Shown here piece after piece: positions 5,109 to 14,439 of a stretch of DNA of 35,839 nucleotides. The DNA comes from Lysobacterales bacterium (lineage in GTDB: Bacteria > Pseudomonadota > Gammaproteobacteria > Xanthomonadales > Marinicellaceae). The notes beneath the pieces are model-generated. The model did no database searches, was not told where the DNA came from, and saw only the letters and a program-made list of their open reading frames with translations. The stretch's first letter is position 1, and each line of letters starts with the position of its first letter. Where the stretch lies: contig JAMOMK010000080.1 of assembly GCA_027067055.1 (NCBI GenBank), positions 1 to 35,839 of the forward strand, read 5' to 3'. Position numbers and translations under genes: made by a program.

Positions 5109-6782
5109 ATGAAAACACTAAATTGTGATATTTGCATTATTGGTAGTGGCGTTGGCGGAGCACCTGTTGCCTATGAACTCTCCAAAGCTGGTCACAAAGT
5201 TATCGTTTTGGAGAAAGGACCTTGGCACAACGAGCAAGACTTTAAAAAAGATGAAATGCTCGGAAGAAGACGTGTATTTCGTTCCAAACTGTCTCAAGAA
5301 CCTCATGTATTAGCCGAACCCAATGACGATGGTGGCTTTGATGAGTCCACAACTTCTCAGTTTTGGGGTGGCAATATAGTCGGTGGCGCCAGTAATTTTA
5401 TGAGTGCCTACTTTTACCGCTTAAAGCCCCAGGATTTTAAACTACTATCAACTTTTGGAGCAATCGACGGTGCCAATATTGTTGACTGGCCTATAAGTTA
5501 CGATGATATGGAACCATATTATGACAAAGTTGAAAAGCTCATAGGCGTTTCAGGAAAGGTACGTGAGCATAAGTTTGCAGAACCACGCTCTACTCCTGAT
5601 TTTCCTTTCCTGCCAACTGCAGAACACCCGATTGCACGTTGGTTTGACAAAGCTGCTAATGAAGTTGGCTTTACACCATTGATTATGTCACGAGGCATTT
5701 TATCTAAATCCCACAACAATAGAAAGCCTTGCGAATATTCTGGCTATTGTGGCAGTTATGGCTGTAGCTCAGGGGCTAAGGCCTCATCACGTGCAGCTTT
5801 ACTCGATGATGCCATCAAAACAAACAACTGCGAAATCATTACTCATGCCAAAGCGTACAAAATAAATACCGACATCGATGGCAATGCTTCATCGGTTAAT
5901 TATTACGATGAAAAGGGCAAAACTGTACAAATTAATGCAAAAAAAATAGTCATCGCTTGTTATTCAATCGAGTCATCTCGTTTGCTACTGGCCTCAAAAA
6001 GCCAATCTCATCCTAATGGCATAGGTAATAAGCACAAACAAGTCGGCAAAAACCTACACTGTTGTGCAGGTGGAACGGGTCACGGTACTTTTGACTTAAC
6101 CAAACTAGCAAAGGATAAGCGGGCTGAATTAATGGTTCGCGGTCCATTTTTTAACCGCTCCTTGCAAGATTGGTATGTTATTGATGACAAATCCATTAGT
6201 GATAAACCCATCAAAGGCGGAACAATTGACTTTGTTTTTGATCCTCCATCACCTACTGCCGATGCCCACCCTTTACGGTTTGATGATGGCGAGTTACTTT
6301 GGGGAACAAAACTCAAACAAAATATCAAATCAGCATTTACTCAATCCAAAGATTTTAAATTTGAAGTTTTTTGTGACTGGTTGCCAAACGATGATTGCAA
6401 TATTTCATTGGATAAATCCATCACCGACAAATGGGGCGATGCTGTAGCAAAAGTCAAGGTTGGATTTCATTCTCACGATGTTAAAGTAGCACAATATATA
6501 GTTGATAAAGGTGTAAAAATGATGAAAGCAATGGGGGCAGATAAGGCACATGGTAATGTATGGACAGACCCAACATCCAACCTAATGGCTGGTGGGCTAC
6601 GTTTTGGCAATGACCCAAAGACCTCTGCACTAGATGCAAACTGTCGCGTACACGGAACCAACAACTTATATGTAACCGATGGTAGCTTTATGCCTAATGG
6701 CGGCAGCGTCACCCCAACTTTTACTATTTATGCTAACTCATTTCGCGTAGCAGATAAGATATTAAAAGCTATGTCAATATGA
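5109..6782 (+). CDS. GMC-family oxidoreductase (gluconate/sorbitol dehydrogenase type)
   Basis: This 557-residue FAD enzyme oxidises a polyol, sugar or alcohol. The N-terminal dinucleotide fold IIGSGVGGAPVAYEL (G12, G14, G17) is followed by EKGPW, and a flavin-attachment region around FWGGNIVGGASNF. A Cys-rich patch (PCEYSGYCGSYGCSSGAK, about residues 206-223) is typical of the gluconate 2-dehydrogenase branch. The C-terminal GMC domain ends NLYVTDGSFMPNGGSVTP. It has no signal peptide of its own, consistent with hitch-hiking through Tat on the subunit-3 protein upstream. The electron acceptor is unknown because no cytochrome subunit is adjacent. Stop is TGA. A convergent glycosyltransferase gene ends 2 nt beyond. 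Confidence 0.92.
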   Translation: MKTLNCDICIIGSGVGGAPVAYELSKAGHKVIVLEKGPWHNEQDFKKDEMLGRRRVFRSKLSQEPHVLAEPNDDGGFDESTTSQFWGGNIVGGASNFMSAYFYRLKPQDFKLLSTFGAIDGANIVDWPISYDDMEPYYDKVEKLIGVSGKVREHKFAEPRSTPDFPFLPTAEHPIARWFDKAANEVGFTPLIMSRGILSKSHNNRKPCEYSGYCGSYGCSSGAKASSRAALLDDAIKTNNCEIITHAKAYKINTDIDGNASSVNYYDEKGKTVQINAKKIVIACYSIESSRLLLASKSQSHPNGIGNKHKQVGKNLHCCAGGTGHGTFDLTKLAKDKRAELMVRGPFFNRSLQDWYVIDDKSISDKPIKGGTIDFVFDPPSPTADAHPLRFDDGELLWGTKLKQNIKSAFTQSKDFKFEVFCDWLPNDDCNISLDKSITDKWGDAVAKVKVGFHSHDVKVAQYIVDKGVKMMKAMGADKAHGNVWTDPTSNLMAGGLRFGNDPKTSALDANCRVHGTNNLYVTDGSFMPNGGSVTPTFTIYANSFRVADKILKAMSI

Positions 6783-6783
6783 T

Positions 6784-8559
6784 TTAGGTTGATGTTCCTA
6801 AAAAATAAATCGATGACAAATATGCTCTTCCGTTCTTATCAATAGCTTTCAGTCTGAATTGCTTGTTTTTAATGCTTGTTTTATTTACTTTTATTTCAAA
6901 CCCATTGTTAGGCAGGTTGGGGTCTTCAATTTCTGGAAACTGTTGATGTATTCCTATGTTTTTTATTTGATAATCAGTTATTTTTATCTCTTCTTGACTC
7001 AGCAACCAAAGCGACTTTATTCCCACCCGATGCAAAGTCACCCATCCAGAAATAGTAACAGTCATCTCATCTATTTGCGGGTTGATATAAAAAAGTGGTG
7101 GTATCTCACATAAACCTCCATCATTTATTTTAAACAAATGAAACTGTTTGTTGCTTTGCTCTATACTGACTGTTTCCAGGTAATGCATCTGTGGGAAATA
7201 GTGGCATAGCTGTGCATAATATTTGCCTTTATTCTTGAGTTTAAGAGTAGAGTCCTCCACCACTAGAAGTGCTTTTTCTCTATAATTTTGCGGCTTATCC
7301 AGTAACATGCCCATTATTTGTAATTGCTTTTGGCGACCATGTTTGATGCTCTTTTCATGTGGCAATACTTTAATTTCATCGGGCATATTGAGTTCAAATG
7401 CTAACTCTGCTGCTGTCATAAAATAATCAGCAACTAGGTTATTTATTTTTAAAACTTTAAGGTTTTTATCTACTTCTTGCGATAACTTTTCCCACCCTAT
7501 TGAGTTGTCCAATATTCGTGCTTGAATAGTTGAGGATTCTTTTCCATCAAAGGTCAATATCAACAATAAAAACAGGGAAAAAACACCTCCTGTAATCATA
7601 GCAAAATTGAGTAGCCTTTTATTCTTTGCCAATAAGTATGGTGCCAAAACCAACACAGGAATATAAGAAATTAACAGCCAATGCACAGTTGTTCGTAACC
7701 CATCTGCAAATAAACTGGTGATAAAGTAAAAAATAGCATGCAGTAACGCTGTTAATAATATCCATTTCACTACCCGTGGCTGATGTGCTATCTTTGTCAT
7801 GCCTTTGAACCAAACAAATAAAACCACTGGCGTAATGACAACAAACTGCGAGAGAGTGAAATTGAGGTTACCAAGTTGAAATTCCCATGGGTGCCTGCGA
7901 CCAAACTGGAAAACAAATAGGGCGAAGTCATGAGTGATATTAAAATACAGTATTGGCAATAGCCCCAATAACCCAAGTGGTAAAGCGAGCAGCAAAGCAG
8001 GCTTGAGCACTCTTGAATCCTTATAAAAGAGCGCAATAAAAGCGATACCTGCAAAGAACAACCAAATCCACATACGTACATGGACATTAAGACCCAAGGC
8101 TAATAATATCCCGATTATTATCCAATCCTTATTTCTATTGTATTTAATCGCCCTAACAAGGAAAAAACTCAACCACATAACAAAAAATACTAACCAAATA
8201 TCAGGCAATGCCATTGTTGCTATTAAGGCTAATAAAGGAACAGATAGAATTAACAGTGTATTTTTAAATTTAACATCGAACTCTTTAGCAAGCAAAGATG
8301 TTGCATAAATCAAACCAATAAAACTCAAATACGAAAAGAACCTCAGAGAAAAATAATGATTGCCAAAGATTTCTGTTCCTAAGCGTATCATCCAAGGACT
8401 CCACCCAGGAATTTCAGTATAAGACCAGTTTAGGTGTTGAGCCTCTAACCAATAAAATGCTTCGTCACCAAATAGTTGCATGTTAAATACAAGCCATAGC
8501 TGCAGAGTCAACAGGCTCAATACAAAAATAGTAAGTAGATAGTTAGCGGCTTTTAGCAT
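6784..8559 (-). CDS. Membrane glycosyltransferase, family 39 (ArnT/PMT-like)
   Basis: This 591-residue polytopic membrane protein has an N-terminal helix, a first periplasmic loop containing the acidic pair D32-E33 in FGDEAFYW (the catalytic motif region of GT39 enzymes), and roughly ten hydrophobic segments up to about residue 350. A soluble periplasmic tail follows. Family members transfer a sugar from an undecaprenyl- or polyprenyl-phosphate donor to lipid A, protein or glycan. The acceptor here is unknown. Its start overlaps the stop of the upstream transglycosylase gene by 7 nt, so the two are translationally coupled and probably both serve the envelope. Not long enough or similar enough to call ArnT itself. 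Confidence 0.85.
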   Translation of the reverse strand: MLKAANYLLTIFVLSLLTLQLWLVFNMQLFGDEAFYWLEAQHLNWSYTEIPGWSPWMIRLGTEIFGNHYFSLRFFSYLSFIGLIYATSLLAKEFDVKFKNTLLILSVPLLALIATMALPDIWLVFFVMWLSFFLVRAIKYNRNKDWIIIGILLALGLNVHVRMWIWLFFAGIAFIALFYKDSRVLKPALLLALPLGLLGLLPILYFNITHDFALFVFQFGRRHPWEFQLGNLNFTLSQFVVITPVVLFVWFKGMTKIAHQPRVVKWILLTALLHAIFYFITSLFADGLRTTVHWLLISYIPVLVLAPYLLAKNKRLLNFAMITGGVFSLFLLLILTFDGKESSTIQARILDNSIGWEKLSQEVDKNLKVLKINNLVADYFMTAAELAFELNMPDEIKVLPHEKSIKHGRQKQLQIMGMLLDKPQNYREKALLVVEDSTLKLKNKGKYYAQLCHYFPQMHYLETVSIEQSNKQFHLFKINDGGLCEIPPLFYINPQIDEMTVTISGWVTLHRVGIKSLWLLSQEEIKITDYQIKNIGIHQQFPEIEDPNLPNNGFEIKVNKTSIKNKQFRLKAIDKNGRAYLSSIYFLGTST

Positions 8560-9878
8560 TCAGGGATTTTTAAGTACTTTCCTGCACGAATCAAATAGCG
8601 AGGTGCTTTTAAGTGATTTATGCGTGCAATTTCTTTACGGCTTGTACATTTGAATTTTCTTGCTATTTTACCTAAAACATCTCCAGGCTTTACCTTATAT
8701 CGAAAGTAACCTTGGGTTTCTCGAAAGTCGGCATCGTGAAAAGACTTGGCTAATTTCATAAACCCATTGTCTTGACACTTGCTATTAAACACTTCTTCTA
8801 AAACTCCAGGAATACGTAAATCAACATGCGCTTTGATGGTATTGTCAGCTTTAATGCCTGAATTGAGATTGCGCAAAATACGAAACCAACCATCTTGGCG
8901 TTGCTCTTGCCCTAAACATATTGCCAACTCGCTTAATGAAGTTGGTTTAGCTAGGTTTACGGTAATAATGTCGGTATTAATTTTATCCAAGCGTACATTG
9001 AACTTTTGTGGGTCTTGAAAAATCAACATTGCTGCCAACACAACTGGAACATAATGCCGTGTTTCACGAGGCAAGTCGTAATAAAAACCCTTATTCCAAA
9101 ATGGTTTGTTTTTATGTTGTTGGTTTAATCTCTTGAAACGAGTTTCACCAGAGTTATAGGCAGCTAAAACTTTAGCTCTATCACCATCGTATATATTAAG
9201 TTGTTCGTTTATATACCTAGCAGCAGCCTGTGCCGACTTTGCTGGGTTAAAACGCAAATCATAAGCTCCATCTTTGCCAGCCAGCCCTAAACGTCTAGCT
9301 GTTGCTGGCATGAGTTGGAACAGCCCGCCAGCACCTGCTCGCGAGCGTGAGTGCACCCTTCCTCCTGATTCTTGCGCCATAATTGCAAGAACCAAGGCTT
9401 CATCTAATGCATATTTTGCTAAAGCAGGTTTAATTTCTTTTTGTAAAAATTGATAATACTGCCAGGTACTAATCAACTGAGGTCTTTTCCATGTAAGCCA
9501 CTCATTTAATGCACCGCGAATTAATTCATTTTTCATTAGGTTACTTGAGAGGTGAATTTTTTTTATCTTATTGCCATTTTTTGTCAATTCTGATTTATCT
9601 GAAATTAGGCTGCTTTGCTCGTCCGTAACAATTTCGTGTCCATCTGTTAACAACCCTCTTTCTTGCAACCATGAATTAAGCTCAGTATCAAACTCTTTTT
9701 TGCAACTTGCATCTGCATAACATTGTGTCATCCTATCTATTAAAGATATACGAGTAACCGACTCTTCTTGTTTTAGCGTACTTTGTGGTTCAATGACTGC
9801 TGTTTTTTTCTGTTTATTTAAACTTTGGCACGAGATTAAACCCAGCAAAGAAATAACCGTTAATAAAATATTTTTCAT
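8553..9878 (-). CDS. Lytic murein transglycosylase with LysM, MltD-like lipoprotein
   Basis: A 441-residue lipoprotein: signal peptide with lipobox LISC, Cys at position 17. A low-complexity linker precedes the SLT domain at about 150-300, with the catalytic Glu in AIMAQESGG (E170) and the GLFQLMPATARRLG signature. AAYNSGETR and ETRHYVP complete the family 1 lytic transglycosylase core. A single LysM module closes the protein (YKVKPGDVLGKIARKF to LKIPEC). The enzyme cleaves peptidoglycan glycan strands to anhydro-muropeptides at the inner face of the outer membrane. E. coli MltD has more LysM copies, hence MltD-like rather than MltD. Overlaps the glycosyltransferase gene downstream. Confidence 0.92.
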   Translation of the reverse strand: MKNILLTVISLLGLISCQSLNKQKKTAVIEPQSTLKQEESVTRISLIDRMTQCYADASCKKEFDTELNSWLQERGLLTDGHEIVTDEQSSLISDKSELTKNGNKIKKIHLSSNLMKNELIRGALNEWLTWKRPQLISTWQYYQFLQKEIKPALAKYALDEALVLAIMAQESGGRVHSRSRAGAGGLFQLMPATARRLGLAGKDGAYDLRFNPAKSAQAAARYINEQLNIYDGDRAKVLAAYNSGETRFKRLNQQHKNKPFWNKGFYYDLPRETRHYVPVVLAAMLIFQDPQKFNVRLDKINTDIITVNLAKPTSLSELAICLGQEQRQDGWFRILRNLNSGIKADNTIKAHVDLRIPGVLEEVFNSKCQDNGFMKLAKSFHDADFRETQGYFRYKVKPGDVLGKIARKFKCTSRKEIARINHLKAPRYLIRAGKYLKIPEC

Positions 9879-9954
9879 GTTCGCTTTACAGACCCTATTC
9901 TCATTGTGTAATATGTTATCAACTAAATAACAGTGTTTAAAAAATTCTTAATTT

Positions 9955-10410
9955 ATGAGTGTTTTAACTTCAATAAAGAAATTGATGAGATTATCTGACA
10001 TCTCAAAAGAATTAACAAGTCATGAATCTGAACAATTGCATTTAGCACTGACAACATTAATGATTGAGATGATACGTGCAGACTTTGTCGAGCTGCAGAA
10101 AGAAAAAAAAATTATGCTTGATGTCATTACTGCTAGTATGGATTTATCCGACGACGAGGCTTACTCTCTTATTGAAAATGCTGAAATAAATAGTGACTTT
10201 ACACTCTCATTACAGTCTCATACTTCTGTAATAAATAATTTTTTAACTGTTAATAAAAAGAAAACTTTTATGAAAAACTTATGGGTTTTAGCTAATATTG
10301 ATGATGAATTGCACAAATTAGAGTTTAACTTATTAAATGAGGTAGGAGGGTTGCTTGGATTCTCAGCAACTCAACTTAAGCAAATTTACAATGATAATAA
10401 CAATAACTAG
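9955..10410 (+). CDS. TerB-like helical protein
   Basis: A 151-residue, all-alpha, acidic soluble protein. The opening SIKKLMRLSD and LALTTLMIEMIRADF, followed by EKKIMLDVI and a second similar half (WVLANIDDELHKLEFNLLNEVGGLLGFSATQL), match the duplicated helical TerB/DUF533-type fold. TerB proteins are associated with tellurite and stress responses and probably bind metal ions or membranes. The canonical Asp-rich metal loop is only partly present (NIDDELHKLE). It ends 8 nt before pilU and is probably cotranscribed with it. Whether it influences pili or is a passenger is unknown. Confidence 0.75.
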   Translation: MSVLTSIKKLMRLSDISKELTSHESEQLHLALTTLMIEMIRADFVELQKEKKIMLDVITASMDLSDDEAYSLIENAEINSDFTLSLQSHTSVINNFLTVNKKKTFMKNLWVLANIDDELHKLEFNLLNEVGGLLGFSATQLKQIYNDNNNN

Positions 10411-10418
10411 GTGATATT

Positions 10419-11537
10419 ATGGATTTAACACATTTCCTAAAAATGATGAAAGAGAAAAACGGCTCTGACATGTTTCTCAGTACTGGTGCTCCAATCAACA
10501 TTAAGGTTGAAGGTGTTTTGCAGCCTCTTGGAAGCACTCCCTTACCTAATGGCTTAGTTAAAAAAATAGCCTATTCAATAATGGATGAAGGACAGGTTCC
10601 TCAATTTGAAAAAGACTGCGAATTAAACTTAGCCATTTCACTAGCAGGGGTTGGGCGCTTTAGAGTCAATGTGTTTAAGCAACGCAATGAAATTGGCATG
10701 GTTATTCGTACTATTAAAACTGAAATCCCATCAGCAAAAGATTTGAAAATGCCTGAGCTACTAAATAAGCTCATTCTTGACAAGCGTGGATTAATACTCG
10801 TTGCAGGAGCAACAGGCTCTGGTAAATCAACCACGATGGCATCCATGATTAATCACCGCAACGAACAGATGACAGGACATATTTTAACCATTGAAGATCC
10901 TATTGAGTTTATGCACAGACACAAAAAATCCATTGTCAATCAACGTGAGGTTGGCTCTGATACTCACAGCTATCACAATGCTTTAAAAAGTGCTTTACGT
11001 GAAGCACCTGATGTGATTTTAATTGGAGAAATTAGAGACCGAGACACGATGGAAGCAGCTATTTCGTTTGCTGAAACAGGGCATTTATGTTTGGCAACAA
11101 TACATGCTAACAACTCTGATCAAGCCATCGAACGTGTTCTTAACTTTTTCCCTAGTGATACCCATAAAAATGTCTTACTTAATCTTGCTTTAAATATCAA
11201 AGCCATTATTTCTCAGCGCTTAGTTAAAGATATTGAAGGTAAGCGTTTACCTTCTTGCGAAATTCTCATAAACACACCAATGATTCGTGAGATGATACGT
11301 CGAGGAGAAGTCAACAAGCTAAAAGAAGCAATGGAGGCCTCTTTAGATGATGGCATGAGAACATTTGATACAGACTTGTATGAACTATACAAAAAAGATG
11401 TTATTACTTTGGAAGAAGCATTGGAGAATGCCGACTCACCTCAAGGATTAAAAGTCAAAATCAGTCTAAATGAAGGCAGTGATGAGGACACAGATGAAAT
11501 GTCAGAATTTCAAAGCTCCTCGAACAGCTTTTTCTAG
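10419..11537 (+). CDS. pilU: Type IV pilus retraction ATPase PilU
   Basis: A 372-residue secretion-type hexameric ATPase. Walker A GATGSGKST lies at residues 130-138. Next come an Asp box (TIEDPIEFMH), SIVNQREVGSDTHSYHNAL, the Walker B region DVILIGEIRD, and the His box ATIHANNSDQAIER. The wording SIVNQREVG and the acidic, Ser-rich C-terminal tail after about residue 345 match PilU better than PilT. PilU assists PilT in pilus retraction and is PilT-dependent. No pilT lies adjacent, although pilT-pilU pairs are common; the neighbour here is a TerB-like gene. Length agrees with PilU. Confidence 0.92.
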   Translation: MDLTHFLKMMKEKNGSDMFLSTGAPINIKVEGVLQPLGSTPLPNGLVKKIAYSIMDEGQVPQFEKDCELNLAISLAGVGRFRVNVFKQRNEIGMVIRTIKTEIPSAKDLKMPELLNKLILDKRGLILVAGATGSGKSTTMASMINHRNEQMTGHILTIEDPIEFMHRHKKSIVNQREVGSDTHSYHNALKSALREAPDVILIGEIRDRDTMEAAISFAETGHLCLATIHANNSDQAIERVLNFFPSDTHKNVLLNLALNIKAIISQRLVKDIEGKRLPSCEILINTPMIREMIRRGEVNKLKEAMEASLDDGMRTFDTDLYELYKKDVITLEEALENADSPQGLKVKISLNEGSDEDTDEMSEFQSSSNSFF

Positions 11538-11555
11538 TTGACTAACAAAGGGCAT

Positions 11556-11585
11556 TTAGACTTCTGAGTCATTTCACTGTATAAT
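11556..11585 (+). promoter_or_regulatory. Candidate sigma-70 promoter of the ABC transporter operon
   Basis: TTAGAC at 11556-11561 and a perfect TATAAT at 11580-11585, spaced 18 nt, precede the binding-protein start by about 40 nt. The -35 box is weak. It marks a likely transcription start separate from pilU. Confidence 0.4.
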
Positions 11586-11624
11586 AATTTTTTCCTTGAA
11601 ATGATTCATCCACAATAAAAAGCT

Positions 11625-13442
11625 ATGAAAATTATTATAAAACCGATAATCGCTCTAGTATTATGTTTCACTCTAGTGGCATGCAACAATTCCGAACCTT
11701 CAGATGGAACTGCAAAGCCGGCAAAAAAAGAAAACAACCGCTACCCTGGCAAAAAAGTTTATTACCATTCTATGGACGGAGGGCCGACCACTTTAGATCC
11801 AGTGCGATCTGCAACTGTTTATACTAGCTTTATAGTTAAAAATGTTTTCGACACGCTCTACACTTACAAATACTTAACTCGCCCTTATACTGTGAAACCA
11901 AATCTGGCAACTGCCATGCCAGAGGTCAGTGAAGATGGTTTAACTTACATTATTCGTATCAAACAAGGCGTTGAATTTCAAGACAATGAAGCATTCCCTA
12001 ACAATCAAGGTCGTGAAGTTCATGCCAGTGACTTCGTCTATTCATTACAGCGGCATTTTGATAAAAAATTCAAATCGCAAGGCGCATGGCTTTTCTCAGG
12101 TCGAATAGTGGGATTAGATGATTGGAAAAAACAAGGTTCAGACTACTCTAAAACAATTGAAGGCTTACAGGCTCTCGATGATTACACCATCCAAATCAAA
12201 CTCACAGCTCCCTATCCACAACTCATTTATACGCTTGCTATGGGGTATACAGGAATCATCCCACATGAAGCCGTTGAATTTTATGGCAGTGAATTTGGCT
12301 CAAACCCCGTTGGTTCTGGACCTTTTATTTTAAAATCATTTAATCAGCAGAAAGCGGTTTTATTTAAAAACCCTAAATTTAGAAAAGAACCCTTGAACTT
12401 AGCGTTCGAAGGCTACCAAGAAAACCTGCATGGTTTTACTGGAGTCAAAACACTAGAGGGTGAATCACCTCCGTTTATTGATGTTATGGAAATCCACTTT
12501 ATTAAAGAGACCTCTTCTAGATGGAATTCATTTACAAAGGGCAATGAAATTCAATATACTGCGGTTCCCAAGGAAAAATCAAGCAGTGTTATCATGAAGA
12601 AAAAGCCGTTAACACTCTACCCTCAAATAGTTGACAACTACCACCATACTTTTATCGTTGAATCAGGTTTCGTTTATTCGGGCTTTGACATGGAAAACCC
12701 AACTTTTGGCAATAACGGCGATGCTCAACACGATGCAAAAAACAAAGCCTTACGTTGTGCCATTCGTAAAAGCTTTAACTGGGATCAACGCAACCGTGCC
12801 TTTTATTTTAACCTTGGCACTGTTTTTCCTGGTGTCATTACTCCATCTGTCATGGAGTTTGACCCAAATGCAGACCAAGAGTCGATTACACTTGATATCG
12901 AAGCCGGGAAAAAACTTCTTGCAGATGCTGGCTGGACAACAGACACACTTCCTGAATTAGAATACCACACCTCAGGAAACGTAAACTCGCGTATGTTCTT
13001 TGAACAATTCAGAGGGTTCCTAAAGAAAATAGGTTATCCTGTTAATAAAGTTAAATACAAGCCATATCCCAGCTTCGGATCATTTAATCAAGCACTAAAA
13101 AGTGGTAAAACACCCTATTTTACTTTAGCTTGGAGCTTAGATTATCCCGATGCTGAAAACACATTACAGTTGTTTTATGGACCAAACAAATCACCAGGTT
13201 CAAACAGCTTTAATTATGTAAATCCCGAATTTGATACCCTGTTCAAACAAGCAAAGGTTTTACAACCCTCGCCAGAGCGTACAGAAATATACCAAAAACT
13301 AAATAAAATGGTTATTGATGATTGTGTGATAATATCTGGTTTGTCACGCAACAAGATTTATTTATGGCACAAAGATGTCATCATGTTTCCAGATAGAGAT
13401 GTACTTGGTGGTGCTTTTGCCCGATACATCGATGTTAAATAA
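11625..13442 (+). CDS. ABC transporter peptide-binding lipoprotein (OppA/DppA type)
   Basis: A 605-residue SBP_bac_5-family solute-binding protein. The signal peptide ends in lipobox LVAC with Cys20, so it is membrane anchored. Typical elements are LDPVRSATVYTSFIVKNVFD near residue 57, ATAMPEVSEDGLTYIIRI, HASDFVYSLQRHFD, GSGPFILKSF, and AWSLDYPDAENTLQLFYGP near the C-terminus. It delivers an oligopeptide or other small ligand to the two permeases encoded directly downstream (18 nt gap). Slightly longer than E. coli OppA. Ligand specificity cannot be read. No ATPase gene follows, so the transporter must borrow one from elsewhere on the chromosome. Confidence 0.9.
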   Translation: MKIIIKPIIALVLCFTLVACNNSEPSDGTAKPAKKENNRYPGKKVYYHSMDGGPTTLDPVRSATVYTSFIVKNVFDTLYTYKYLTRPYTVKPNLATAMPEVSEDGLTYIIRIKQGVEFQDNEAFPNNQGREVHASDFVYSLQRHFDKKFKSQGAWLFSGRIVGLDDWKKQGSDYSKTIEGLQALDDYTIQIKLTAPYPQLIYTLAMGYTGIIPHEAVEFYGSEFGSNPVGSGPFILKSFNQQKAVLFKNPKFRKEPLNLAFEGYQENLHGFTGVKTLEGESPPFIDVMEIHFIKETSSRWNSFTKGNEIQYTAVPKEKSSSVIMKKKPLTLYPQIVDNYHHTFIVESGFVYSGFDMENPTFGNNGDAQHDAKNKALRCAIRKSFNWDQRNRAFYFNLGTVFPGVITPSVMEFDPNADQESITLDIEAGKKLLADAGWTTDTLPELEYHTSGNVNSRMFFEQFRGFLKKIGYPVNKVKYKPYPSFGSFNQALKSGKTPYFTLAWSLDYPDAENTLQLFYGPNKSPGSNSFNYVNPEFDTLFKQAKVLQPSPERTEIYQKLNKMVIDDCVIISGLSRNKIYLWHKDVIMFPDRDVLGGAFARYIDVK

Positions 13443-13460
13443 TTTAGAGGAATAATTGAC

Positions 13461-14432
13461 TTGGATATTTTGAAATTTGCATTGCGTAAACTGATTGGTG
13501 GAATTCCGCTAATCCTTGGTGTTACTTTTATTGCCTTTTTATTAATGGTTTATTTTGGACCCGACTTAACCTATGAAAAACTTGGGAAAAATCCCACAGC
13601 TCAAGAAATTGTCGACATTCGTCACGAACTTGGATATGACCAGCCTTTTATCAAACGCTATGGCAATTATTTAAAACAACTTATTACACTTGATTTTGGC
13701 AATGCTGAGATTCGTGATGCAAAAGTATCTACCATTTTAAAAGAAACCATGCCTGTATCGCTGCATTTAATCATTCCTGGGTTTATCTTGGGAAATATCC
13801 TTGCCATTGCGCTGGCTCTATTGGCGGCTTACCACCGAGGCTCTTGGGTTGACAAATTCATTATGACTAGCTCAGTTGTCGGAATGAGCATTTCTTTTTT
13901 GATTGTTATTATTGTTTTTCAATTAGTCTTTAGTTCATCTTTTGGACTTAACCTCTTCCCTGTGCGTGGTTGGGAAGTATACGATGCAGATAAAAATATT
14001 ATCTGGGGGCAGTATTTTATGTATGTTGCCGTACCAACAATGGCAACGGTATTTGTTGCTTTAGGGTACAACACCCGTTTTTATCGCGCTGTATTGGTCG
14101 AAGAAATGACCAAAGACCATGTCCGAACTGCAAAAGCTTTTGGGCACAAACCTGCATCCTTACTCTTTAAAGGTGTTTTGAAAAATGCCATGGTTCCTAT
14201 TACAACACGAATCATGTTTTCCATTCCTTTAGTTGTTGTCAGTGGAAGTTTACTCATTGAAAGTTATTTTGGCATACCTGGAGTTGGCAAAGTAACCTTT
14301 GATGCAATTATTGCTGGTGACCAAAACATCCTTAAAGCCATTGTTGGCTTAACTGCTGTATTATTTGTGGTTGTTTTGATGTTTACTGATATATTGTACC
14401 GCGTGTTTGATCCACGTGTAGAACTAAAATAA
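13461..14432 (+). CDS. ABC peptide transporter permease (OppB/DppB type)
   Basis: A 323-residue inner-membrane permease. It starts at TTG (13461), chosen because MDILKFALRKLIGGIPLIL is the usual DppB/OppB N-terminus and AGAGGA lies about 10 nt upstream; another TTG two codons earlier is possible. The large periplasmic loop follows the first helix (DLTYEKLGKNPTAQEIVDI). The EAA-type cytoplasmic loop is RTAKAFGHKPASLLFKGVLKNA, split here as RTAKAFGHKP and FKGVLKNAMVP. The C-terminus ends DILYRVFDPRVELK. About six transmembrane helices. It pairs with the OppC-type permease starting 7 nt after its stop. Confidence 0.9.
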   Translation: MDILKFALRKLIGGIPLILGVTFIAFLLMVYFGPDLTYEKLGKNPTAQEIVDIRHELGYDQPFIKRYGNYLKQLITLDFGNAEIRDAKVSTILKETMPVSLHLIIPGFILGNILAIALALLAAYHRGSWVDKFIMTSSVVGMSISFLIVIIVFQLVFSSSFGLNLFPVRGWEVYDADKNIIWGQYFMYVAVPTMATVFVALGYNTRFYRAVLVEEMTKDHVRTAKAFGHKPASLLFKGVLKNAMVPITTRIMFSIPLVVVSGSLLIESYFGIPGVGKVTFDAIIAGDQNILKAIVGLTAVLFVVVLMFTDILYRVFDPRVELK

Positions 14433-14439
14433 GAGAACA

